DNA of 64,000 nucleotides from Closterium sp. Naga37s-1 (Eukaryota; Streptophyta; Zygnematophyceae; Desmidiales; Closteriaceae), in NCBI GenBank assembly GCA_947471745.1, contig CANJKZ010000783.1, positions 1,190,501 to 1,254,500 on the forward strand, in the 5' to 3' direction. The translations under genes and the position numbers were made by a program. Below the pieces are notes generated by a model, which saw only the letters and a program-made list of their open reading frames with translations, had not been told where the DNA came from and searched no databases. This document shows positions 17,949 through 30,000 of the stretch, piece by piece (position 1 is the stretch's first letter; the number at the start of each line of letters is the position of its first letter).

Positions 17949-18551
17949 CCCGTTTATTTAGGCGCCTTAAAAGGGAGCACTGGAATATCCACCATGAGCA
18001 GGCTTAGACAGCAAAGATGACAGGGATGATGACGGAGGCTGGGGGGCGAGTGATGAGGATGAGGAGGAATAGATTCACACGGTAGGGAGGAGTCGGACAG
18101 GGAGGCAGAGGAAGATGCGGAGCAGGTTGTAATGGTTAAATGGTCGAATGAGAGGTTGTTATCTTAACCTAATTCATCTAAAGGCACACATAACAATACT
18201 TATTCAAAAGCATGCACGCTTTGTGCGGGTTTCAGAGGAGCTCCCCTGTGTGCTGTTGTACCGTACTTGGTTGACCCCTGGGATGGTTGAAAACCTATGA
18301 TGCTGCTAAATAAATACTACACATGTTTTGTTCCTCAATTGATTCTTAGCAGCAGACATGAATGGACCTACATAGAAAAAAATAAGGAAGTCATCTAGTT
18401 TCACAAAATTTACATTGTACACAAGTGGCAGTCCAGATTCTCTGGTTCCAGCCACACCAGCTGCTATGGTATGGTATCCTACCTGTACGTGTGCTGTTCA
18501 GTTGCCTCTGGTTCCAGCCTCAGCTGCTACAGCAAAAGTTGGTTTTTTCCC
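17949..18551. other. convergent intergenic region with a copy of the F-box/LRR acidic tail
   Basis: A palindrome-like TTTAGGCGCCTTAAAA at about 17957-17973 is followed by a second copy (17979-18072) of the last 90 bp of the coding region, from TGGAATATCCACCATGAG to GATGAGGAGGAATAG. The rest, to the stop of the minus-strand gene at 18552, is AT-rich and holds no recognisable gene. Confidence 0.75.
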
Positions 18552-19911
18552 CTAATATTGTCTCAGTGCGCCACTGATTCGGTGGAGAGTGACTCGGCTG
18601 CTGGAGCCCGTAATTCTCCTCCTGGCTCCAAACCTGCCGATGCCAAGCGAGATGCCTGATGCTGCCAATGCCTCCCTCTCCGCCTCCTCTTCCTCATCCA
18701 TGTACACCTGATTCATATAGCACATTGTTCCACCCCCACGGACTTTGGACCTTTGTCTGCTGCTCCCATCCTCCTCCTCTTCCACTTCCTCCCCATCATC
18801 ATCATACCCATACAACTGGTTTGAGACAACCCATTTTTCCTCTGCCTTCCCAAACCCCTTCACCTCCGTGCTCCATCCCTTACCACTGCTGGAAACACCC
18901 GTAACAATCCCTCTATTCACTGAGTTGTTCTCAGCTGCCAGAGGCAAGTCAGAGGGGGTCAAACCAGAATGATCAGCAGAGGACGAGGAGCAGAGGGCGG
19001 AAATGCTGCATCCCTTCCCAGTGCAGGAAACACCTCGGCCAATCCCCCTCTTCAAACCAGCAACCTCCTTCATCAAGCCACTGGGGCTGCTGCACAGGCT
19101 ACCAGCAGAGGAGGAGGAGGAGGAGGAGGAATCCGAAGAGAGGTGGATGAGACACGCACTGCGGCTGCTGCAGCTGCTCTCATTGCGACTCAAGCTGTAC
19201 CACCCGCTGCGAACCTCTGCTAACACCTTCCCACCCTGCTGTGCCTCTGATTCCGACAACCCATCCTGCTCTGATCCGGTTTTCACACCCAACCAGGCTG
19301 CAACCTTGGCTGAGGAGGCAGCAATCTTAGCAACTGAGTCAACTGAGGAGGTAAGAGAGGCAACTGAGTCTTCTTGAGCAAGCAGCTCCAGGAACGAAGA
19401 GGCTTTTTTCTTCGGTTCCACCGATTTCTTTGCTTCCTCTGCTTCATCAGCTTTCTCAGCCTGCGTCGAAACGGCAGCAGTCACAGTTGAAGCATCCACA
19501 GTCACAGCCACAGCCACAGCAACGGTTTCAAGCTCTGCATCTGCTGACGCAGATTCTTCAAGAAGCGCGACAACAGGAGCAGCGGAAACCGACTGCACCT
19601 CCACTGCTGCTTGCTTGCACCGCCTGATCCAATTGAAGACGGCCTGCACGAAGAACCAGAGATCAATAATGGAAGATTAGTAACTATTTCAGTAAGTGCT
19701 GGAAAAATTCTCAATCAGAAGAAAGGTTCTTGCATGCAACACGTCGAATGTGCAGAAACGAAAGCGACGGCTGAGAAAATTTTATTCTTACCAGGCGTGG
19801 AGTAGCGATCATGCTGCAAACGAAGCGAGTGAGGGAGTCATTCTGCTCCCAGCAGCTCGAGAACAGAGCATCGACGTCCACGCAGGCGCTCTCAGCACCG
19901 ATGCAGGCCAT
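18552..19911 (-). CDS. conserved-looking protein of unknown function, two exons
   Basis: Exon 1 is 19911-19792 (40 codons, donor CTG|GTAAGA), exon 2 is 19643-18552 (acceptor TTCGTGCAG|GCC), phase 0, 403 aa in all. The N-terminus MACIGAESACVDVDALFSSC continuing into WEQNDSLTRFVCSMIATPRL is compact and Cys-rich; the middle is Ala/Val- and Ser-rich and low complexity; the last 100 residues hold an acidic patch (YDDDGEEVEEEEDG) and a basic C-terminus (GRFGARRRITGSSSR). I do not recognise a domain. The balanced N- and C-terminal blocks around a loose centre look like a real plant-lineage protein. Unlike its neighbours, this gene has no duplicated splice junctions. It converges on the F-box/LRR gene. 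Confidence 0.65.
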
Positions 19912-21087
19912 ATTGCTGACGTACGAAGAGTTGGAAGGTTACGGCTAAGCTTTCGCGATGAGAATGCAGAGTTCCCGAGCACTTGACAAGAGGTGTACAG
20001 CTGGGAACTCGAGCCGGTAGGAACTCGAGGGCAAAGAAAGAAGATCAGTGAGCAGCTTCAGTCGAGACCGATGAATCAATGAGAAACACCAGCGACATAT
20101 TTATAATATTCCTGTCTGGTGGGTGTAGCAGGTGTCGAGTGAGAAGCGGGTGAGAGCGAGCGAGCGAGGGAATGCGACGGGTGGCTGGGGGAGCCAGACA
20201 AGCAGGGGGGACCCGCCGATGGTCGCTGCTTCGCAACGCCAGTGGGGTGGGCTTGCGCGAGGGCTTGCAATGATGACTGGAGCCCTTGGCGGTATCGTCT
20301 TCTGTTCTCGAGGGTATCGGGAAGTCGCACGAGTTTCCATTTTTACAGGAACGACTCAGGGTATACCACGCGTATCTTATGTGCCAGCGAGGGGAGTCGT
20401 TTGGAAGCGCGTATTGCTCTAGCGTCCGCCGCAATCGGGAATACCTGAGTGCGACCCGAGATTTGAAAACGAGATTTGGAAGGCGGGAAATAGGTCAGGT
20501 TCGGAGCCGACGAGAGTTATGGCTAACGCTATACGGTCTACCGAACCTAACCTCAAAGCCTAGAGAGAATAGCGGGAGTGTGTGACCACATAGAATCAGC
20601 TACGCTCGAACCTGGGCAGCAGGTAGGGCAGGGGAGCGACAAAATTGGGACTCGAGAAGCGCTACACTTTTCCCCGCTTCGCTGTAATGACGAAAAACGT
20701 GATTAAGTGTTCGTCAACCTTGTATAAAATTTCCACATTGGACTTTTAGCCAAGGAGTAAATGAAGCACTTCAACATTTCACTAACCTGGTTCTTTATGA
20801 AATAAGCTAAGTATATTGCGCAGTATGATGTACTCCTCATGGCCATATTGTCAAACAAACCATGATATGAGAAAGCTCATATGGCATAACAAACCAGAGC
20901 ATTGGTTTATCAACGGTATAATCGTAATATTTGCCCCAAGCAACATTTTGCATGTAGGCGCATCTACGGACCCTTTAAGTACTACCCAATGTCAAACTCA
21001 TCCTGTTTGGGAGCGATCAAGTTGATGGACGGGTAAGAATGGGGATGAGGATAGTCTTCAAGATGATGACGACGATGCTGCTGGTGC
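19912..21087. promoter_or_regulatory. promoter region of the minus-strand gene and 3' flank of HAP2
   Basis: On the minus strand TATAAATAT lies at 20105-20097, about 190 bp before the ATG at 19911, a plausible TATA box with a leader. The remaining sequence (20600-21087), downstream of the HAP2 stop, is AT-rich at 20690-20960; I see no gene in it. Confidence 0.45.
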
Positions 21088-24000
21088 CTATGTTGATGCG
21101 GATAGTGACGGTGTCGACGTGGACGGTGCAGATGTTGATGGTGCTGACATGGACGGTGCAGATGTTGATGGTGCTGACATGGACGGTGCAGATGTCGATG
21201 ATGCACAGTGGATAGCCGAAGGGCTGTGGAGCCCGGAACCAGGAGCCTCATCCATTCCCGGTCCAACAGCCAATGTGGACCCTCTCCTTCCACCATCCAC
21301 AAATATACACACACTATTGCCGTACCGCCTTCCCCCCATTTCACCCCCACTTCCCTCCCCACCATCCTCCATCCCTTCCTCCTCCACCTCCTCATCCCCT
21401 TCCTCCATCTTCCCTTTCCCTTTTTCTTTCCTCCCTTTCTTTCCCCTTTTCCCTTTACCCATACCCTCTGCATACCCACCACCAGGAGTGGCCCAAATTG
21501 CCCCACTCTCATGCGTTCCCCCCACCCCATTCCCTTGCGCCCCTCCTTCCCCAGCAGCAGCAGGATCCGTGGGAAGAAGAGAGGGTGAGGCGGCCGGAGG
21601 AGGGGGGAGGGCCTTGAGAGCGGAGTGGAGGAGGGAGAAGGGGAGGGCGAGGGCGGGGAGGAGCACACCGGAGCGATGGAGGAGAGCCAAGGTGATGAGA
21701 GCTGGGAGAATGGGAGCAGATGGGGGTTGAGCGAAGGTATGACAAGATTGAGGGTTCACAAGACAAGCTTAGGTGGAGAGCTTTGAATGTGGAGTGCAGG
21801 AGGGAGAAGGGGAGAGTGAGGACGACAAACGTCTTACACAAGCTTACCTGCGACGAGAGACGTCTCAAAAGTTTTGAAACGTCTCAAAACCGGAGTGCAG
21901 GAGGAAGAAGGGGAGAGTGAGGTGGGGATGACAAACATGTTACACAAGCATACCTGCTTGCACAAGCATACCTGCTTGCACAAGCATACCTGCTTGCACA
22001 AGCATACCTGCTTGCACAAGCATACCTGCTTGCACAAGCATACCTGCTTGCACAAGCATACCTGCTTGCACAAGCATACCTGCTTGCACAAGCATACCTG
22101 CTTGCACAAGCATACCTGCTTGCACAAGCATACCTGCTTGCACAAGCATACCTGCTTGCACAAGCATACCTGCTTGCACAAGCATACCTGCTTGCACAAG
22201 CATACCTGCTTGCACAAGCATACCTGCTTGCACAAGCATACCTGCTTGCACAAGCATACCTGCTTGCACAAGCATACCTGCTTGCACAAGCATACCTGCT
22301 TGCACAAGCATACCTGCTTGCACAAGCATACCTGCTTGCACAAGCATACCTGCTTGCACAAGCATACCTGCTTGCACAAGCATACCTGCTTGCACAAGCA
22401 TACCTGCTTGCACAAGCATACCTGCTTGCACAAGCATACCTGCTTGCACAAGCATACCTGCTTGCACAAGCATACCTGCTTGCACAAGCATACCTGCTTG
22501 CACAAGCATACCTGCTTGCACAAGCATACCTGCTTGCACAAGCATACCTGCTTGCACAAGCATACCTGCTTGCACAAGCATACCTGCTTGCACAAGCATA
22601 CCTGCTTGCACAAGCATACCTGCTTGCACAAGCATACCTGCTTGCACAAGCATACCTGCTTGCACAAGCATACCTGCTTGCACAAGCATACCTGCTTGCA
22701 CAAGCATACCTGCTTGCACAAGCATACCTGCTTGCACAAGCATACCTGCTTGCACAAGCATACCTGCTTGCACAAGCATACCTGCTTGCACAAGCATACC
22801 TGCTTGCACAAGCATACCTGCTTGCACAAGCATACCTGCTTGCACAAGCATACCTGCTTGCACAAGCATACCTGCTTGCACAAGCATACCTGCTTGCACA
22901 AGCATACCTGCTTGCACAAGCATACCTGCTTGCACAAGCATACCTGCTTGCACAAGCATACCTGCTTGCACAAGCATACCTGCTTGCACAAGCATACCTG
23001 CTTGCACAAGCATACCTGCTTGCACAAGCATACCTGCTTGCACAAGCATACCTGCTTGCACAAGCATACCTGCTTGCACAAGCATACCTGCTTGCACAAG
23101 CATACCTGCTTGCACAAGCATACCTGCTTGCACAAGCATACCTGCTTGCACAAGCATACCTGCTTGCACAAGCATACCTGCTTGCACAAGCATACCTGCT
23201 TGCACAAGCATACCTGCTTGCACAAGCATACCTGCTTGCACAAGCATACCTGCTTGCACAAGCATACCTGCTTGCACAAGCATACCTGCTTACACAAGCA
23301 TACCTGCTTACACAAGCATACCTGCTTACACAAGCATACCTGCTTACACAAGCATACCTGCTTGCACAAGCATACCTGCTTGCACAAGCATACCTGCTTG
23401 CACAAGCATACCTGCTTGCACAAGCATACCTGCTTGCACAAGCATACCTGCTTGCACAAGCATACCTGCTTGCACAAGCATACCTGCTTGCACAAGCATA
23501 CCTGCTTGCACAAGCATACCTGCTTGCACAAGCATACCTGCTTGCACAAGCATACCTGCTTGCACAAGCATACCTGCTTGCACAAGCATACCTGCTTGCA
23601 CAAGCATACCTGCTTGCACAAGCATACCTGCTTGCACAAGCATACCTGCTTGCCTTGCACAAGCATACCTGCTTGCACAAGCATACCTGCTTGCACAAGC
23701 ATACCTGCTTGCACAAGCATACCTGCTTGCACAAGCATACCTGCTTGCACAAGCATACCTGCTTGCACAAGCATACCTGCTTGCACAAGCATACCTGCTT
23801 GCACAAGCATACCTGCTTGCACAAGCATACCTGCTTGCACAAGCATACCTGCTTGCACAAGCATACCTGCTTGCACAAGCATACCTGCTTGCACAAGCAT
23901 ACCTGCTTGCACAAGCATACCTGCTTGCACAAGCATACCTGCTTGCACAAGCATACCTGCTTGCACAAGCATACCTGCTTGCACAAGCATACCTGCTTAC

Positions 24001-27000
24001 ACAAGCATACCTGCTTCACAAGCACCTTACACAAGCATACCTGCTTACACAAGCATACCTGCTTACACAAGCATACCTGCTTACACAAGCATACCTGCTT
24101 ACACAAGCATACCTGCTTACACAAGCATACCTGCTTACACAAGCATACCTGCTTACACAAGCATACCTGCTTACACAAGCATACCTGCTTACACAAGCAT
24201 ACCTGCTTACACAAGCATACCTGCTTACACAAGCATACCTGCTTACACAAGCATACCTGCTTACACAAGCATACCTGCTTACACAAGCATACCTGCTTAC
24301 ACAAGCATACCTGCTTACACAAGCATACCTGCTTACACAAGCATACCTGCTTACACAAGCATACCTGCTTACACAAGCATACCTGCTTACACAAGCATAC
24401 CTGCTTACACAAGCATACCTGCTTACACAAGCATACCTGCTTACACAAGCATACCTGCTTACACAAGCATACCTGCTTACACAAGCATACCTGCTTACAC
24501 AAGCATACCTGCTTACACAAGCATACCTGCTTACACAAGCATACCTGCTTACACAAGCATACCTGCTTACACAAGCATACCTGCTTACACAAGCATACCT
24601 GCTTACACAAGCATACCTGCTTACACAAGCATACCTGCTTACACAAGCATACCTGCTTACACAAGCATACCTGCTTACACAAGCATACCTGCTTACACAA
24701 GCATACCTGCTTACACAAGCATACCTGCTTACACAAGCATACCTGCTTACACAAGCATACCTGCTTACACAAGCATACCTGCTTACACAAGCATACCTGC
24801 TTACACAAGCATACCTGCTTACACAAGCATACCTGCTTACACAAGCATACCTGCTTACACAAGCATACCTGCTTACACAAGCATACCTGCTTACACAAGC
24901 ATACCTGCTTACACAAGCATACCTGCTTACACAAGCATACCTGCTTACACAAGCATACCTGCTTACACAAGCATACCTGCTTACACAAGCATACCTGCTT
25001 ACACAAGCATACCTGCTTACACAAGCATACCTGCTTACACAAGCATACCTGCTTACACAAGCATACCTGCTTACACAAGCATACCTGCTTACACAAGCAT
25101 ACCTGCTTACACAAGCATACCTGCTTACACAAGCATACCTGCTTACACAAGCATACCTGCTTACACAAGCATACCTGCTTACACAAGCATACCTGCTTAC
25201 ACAAGCATACCTGCTTACACAAGCATACCTGCTTACACAAGCATACCTGCTTACACAAGCATACCTGCTTACACAAGCATACCTGCTTACACAAGCATAC
25301 CTGCTTACACAAGCATACCTGCTTACACAAGCATACCTGCTTACACAAGCATACCTGCTTACACAAGCATACCTGCTTACACAAGCATACCTGCTTACAC
25401 AAGCATACCTGCTTACACAAGCATACCTGCTTACACAAGCATACCTGCTTACACAAGCATACCTGCTTACACAAGCATACCTGCTTACACAAGCATACCT
25501 GCTTACACAAGCATACCTGCTTACACAAGCATACCTGCTTACACAAGCATACCTGCTTACACAAGCATACCTGCTTACACAAGCATACCTGCTTACACAA
25601 GCATACCTGCTTACACAAGCATACCTGCTTACACAAGCATACCTGCTTACACAAGCATACCTGCTTACACAAGCATACCTGCTTACACAAGCATACCTGC
25701 TTACACAAGCATACCTGCTTACACAAGCATACCTGCTTACACAAGCATACCTGCTTACACAAGCATACCTGCTTACACAAGCATACCTGCTTGCACAAGC
25801 ATACCTGCTTACACAAGCATACCTGCTTACACAAGCATACCTGCTTACACAAGCATACCTGCTTACACAAGCATACCTGCTTACACAAGCATACCTGCTT
25901 ACACAAGCATACCTGCTTACACAAGCATACCTGCTTACACAAGCATACCTGCTTACACAAGCATACCTGCTTACACAAGCATACCTGCTTACACAAGCAT
26001 ACCTGCTTACACAAGCATACCTGCTTACACAAGCATACCTGCTTACACAAGCATACCTGCTTACACAAGCATACCTGCTTACACAAGCATACCTGCTTAC
26101 ACAAGCATACCTGCTTACACAAGCATACCTGCTTACACAAGCATACCTGCTTACACAAGCATACCTGCTTACACAAGCATACCTGCTTACACAAGCATAC
26201 CTGCTTACACAAGCATACCTGCTTACACAAGCATACCTGCTTACACAAGCATACCTGCTTACACAAGCATACCTGCTTACACAAGCATACCTGCTTACAC
26301 AAGCATACCTGCTTACACAAGCATACCTGCTTACACAAGCATACCTGCTTACACAAGCATACCTGCTTACACAAGCATACCTGCTTACACAAGCATACCT
26401 GCTTGCACAAGCATACCTGCTTACACAAGCATACCTGCTTGCACAAGCATACCTGCTTGCACAAGCATACCTGCTTACACAAGCATACCTGCTTACACAA
26501 GCATACCTGCTTACACAAGCATACCTGCTTACACAAGCATACCTGCTTGCACAAGCATACCTGCTTACACAAGCATACCTGCTTGCACAAGCATACCTGC
26601 TTACACAAGCATACCTGCTTACACAAGCATACCTGCTTACACAAGCATACCTGCTTGCACAAGCATACCTGCTTACACAAGCATACCTGCTTACACAAGC
26701 ATACCTGCTTACACAAGCATACCTGCTTACACAAGCATACCTGCTTACACAAGCATACCTGCTTGCACAAGCATACCTGCTTACACAAGCATACCTGCTT
26801 ACACAAGCATACCTGCTTACACAAGCATACCTGCTTACACAAGCATACCTGCTTGCACAAGCATACCTGCTTGCACAAGCATACCTGCTTACACAAGCAT
26901 ACCTGCTTACACAAGCATACCTGCTTACACAAGCATACCTGCTTACACAAGCATACCTGCTTGCACAAGCATACCTGCTTGCACAAGCATACCTGCTTAC

Positions 27001-30000
27001 ACAAGCATACCTGCTTACACAAGCATACCTGCTTACACAAGCATACCTGCTTACACAAGCATACCTGCTTGCACAAGCATACCTGCTTACACAAGCATAC
27101 CTGCTTACACAAGCATACCTGCTTGCACAAGCATACCTGCTTACACAAGCATACCTGCTTGCACAAGCATACCTGCTTGCACAAGCATACCTGCTTGCAC
27201 AAGCATACCTGCTTGCACAAGCATACCTGCTTGCACAAGCATACCTGCTTGCACAAGCATACCTGCTTGCACAAGCATACCTGCTTGCACAAGCATACCT
27301 GCTTACACAAGCATACCTGCTTACACAAGCATACCTGCTTACACAAGCATACCTGCTTACACAAGCATACCTGCTTACACAAGCATACCTGCTTACACAA
27401 GCATACCTGCTTACACAAGCATACCTGCTTACACAAGCATACCTGCTTACACAAGCATACCTGCTTACACAAGCATACCTGCTTACACAAGCATACCTGC
27501 TTACACAAGCATACCTGCTTACACAAGCATACCTGCTTACACAAGCATACCTGCTTACACAAGCATACCTGCTTACACAAGCATACCTGCTTACACAAGC
27601 ATACCTGCTTACACAAGCATACCTGCTTACACAAGCATACCTGCTTACACAAGCATACCTGCTTACACAAGCATACCTGCTTGCACAAGCATACCTGCTT
27701 GCACAAGCATACCTGCTTGCACAAGCATACCTGCTTGCACAAGCATACCTGCTTGCACAAGCATACCTGCTTACACAAGCATACCTGCTTGCACAAGCAT
27801 ACCTGCTTACACAAGCATACCTGCTTACACAAGCATACCTGCTTACACAAGCATACCTGCTTGCACAAGCATACCTGCTTGCACAAGCATACCTGCTTGC
27901 ACAAGCATACCTGCTTGCACAAGCATACCTGCTTGCACAAGCATACCTGCTTGCACAAGCATACCTGCTTGCACAAGCATACCTGCTTGCACAAGCATAC
28001 CTGCTTGCACAAGCATACCTGCTTGCACAAGCATACCTGCTTACACAAGCATACCTGCTTACACAAGCATACCTGCTTACACAAGCATACCTGCTTACAC
28101 AAGCATACCTGCTTACACAAGCATACCTGCTTACACAAGCATACCTGCTTACACAAGCATACCTGCTTACACAAGCATACCTGCTTACACAAGCATACCT
28201 GCTTACACAAGCATACCTGCTTACACAAGCATACCTGCTTACACAAGCATACCTGCTTACACAAGCATACCTGCTTACACAAGCATACCTGCTTACACAA
28301 GCATACCTGCTTACACAAGCATACCTGCTTACACAAGCATACCTGCTTACACAAGCATACCTGCTTACACAAGCATACCTGCTTGCACAAGCATACCTGC
28401 TTGCACAAGCATACCTGCTTGCACAAGCATACCTGCTTGCACAAGCATACCTGCTTGCACAAGCATACCTGCTTACACAAGCATACCTGCTTGCACAAGC
28501 ATACCTGCTTACACAAGCATACCTGCTTACACAAGCATACCTGCTTACACAAGCATACCTGCTTGCACAAGCATACCTGCTTGCACAAGCATACCTGCTT
28601 GCACAAGCATACCTGCTTGCACAAGCATACCTGCTTGCACAAGCATACCTGCTTACACAAGCATACCTGCTTACACAAGCATACCTGCTTGCACAAGCAT
28701 ACCTGCTTGCACAAGCATACCTGCTTGCACAAGCATACCTGCTTGCACAAGCATACCTGCTTACACAAGCATACCTGCTTGCACAAGCATACCTGCTTGC
28801 ACAAGCATACCTGCTTGCACAAGCATACCTGCTTACACAAGCATACCTGCTTGCACAAGCATACCTGCTTGCACAAGCATACCTGCTTGCACAAGCATAC
28901 CTGCTTGCACAAGCATACCTGCTTACACAAGCATACCTGCTTGCACAAGCATACCTGCTTACACAAGCATACCTGCTTGCACAAGCATACCTGCTTGCAC
29001 AAGCATACCTGCTTGCACAAGCATACCATACCTGCTTGCACAAGCATACCTGCTTACACAAGCATACCTGCTTACACAAGCATACCTGCTTGCACAAGCA
29101 TACCTGCTTGCACAAGCATACCTGCTTGCACAAGCATACCTGCTTGCACAAGCATACCTGCTTGCACAAGCATACCTGCTTGCACAAGCATACCTGCTTG
29201 CACAAGCATACCTGCTTGCACAAGCATACCTGCTTGCACAAGCATACCTGCTTACACAAGCATACCTGCTTGCACAAGCATACCTGCTTGCACAAGCATA
29301 CCTGCTTGCACAAGCATACCTGCTTGCACAAGCATACCTGCTTGCACAAGCATACCTGCTTCACAAGCATACCTGCTTGCACAAGCATACCTGCTTGCAC
29401 AAGCATACCTGCTTGCACAAGCATACCTGCTTGCACAAGCATACCTGCTTGCACAAGCATACCTGCTTGCACAAGCATACCTGCTTGCACAAGCATACCT
29501 GCTTGCACAAGCATACCTGCTTGCACAAGCATACCTGCTTGCACAAGCATACCTGCTTGCACAAGCATACCTGCTTGCACAAGCATACCTGCTTGCACAA
29601 GCATACCTGCTTGCACAGCATACCTGCTGCACAAGCATACCTGCTTGCACAAGCATACCTGCTTGCACAAGCATACCTGCTTGCACAAGCATACCTGCTT
29701 GCACAAGCATCCTGCTTGCACAAGCATACCTGCTTGCACAAGCATACCTTGCTTGCACAAGCATACCTGCTTGCACAAGCATACCTGCTTGCACAATGCA
29801 TACCTGCTTGCACAAGCATACCTGCTTGCACAAGCATACCTGCTTGCACAAGCATACCTGCTTGCACAAGATACCTGCTTGCACAAGCATACCTGCTTGC
29901 ACAAGCATACTGCTTGCACAAGCATACCTGCTTGCACAAGCATACCTGCTTGCACAAGCATACCTGCTTGCACAAGCATACCTGCTTGCACAAGCATACC

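Noticed and set aside
20982-21730. A separate gene with Asp/Gly/Ala repeats on the plus strand (21119-21730)
   Set aside because: The minus strand of the same region is the HAP2 last exon, shown by matching splice phase and the ALITLALLHRSG continuation of the membrane segment.
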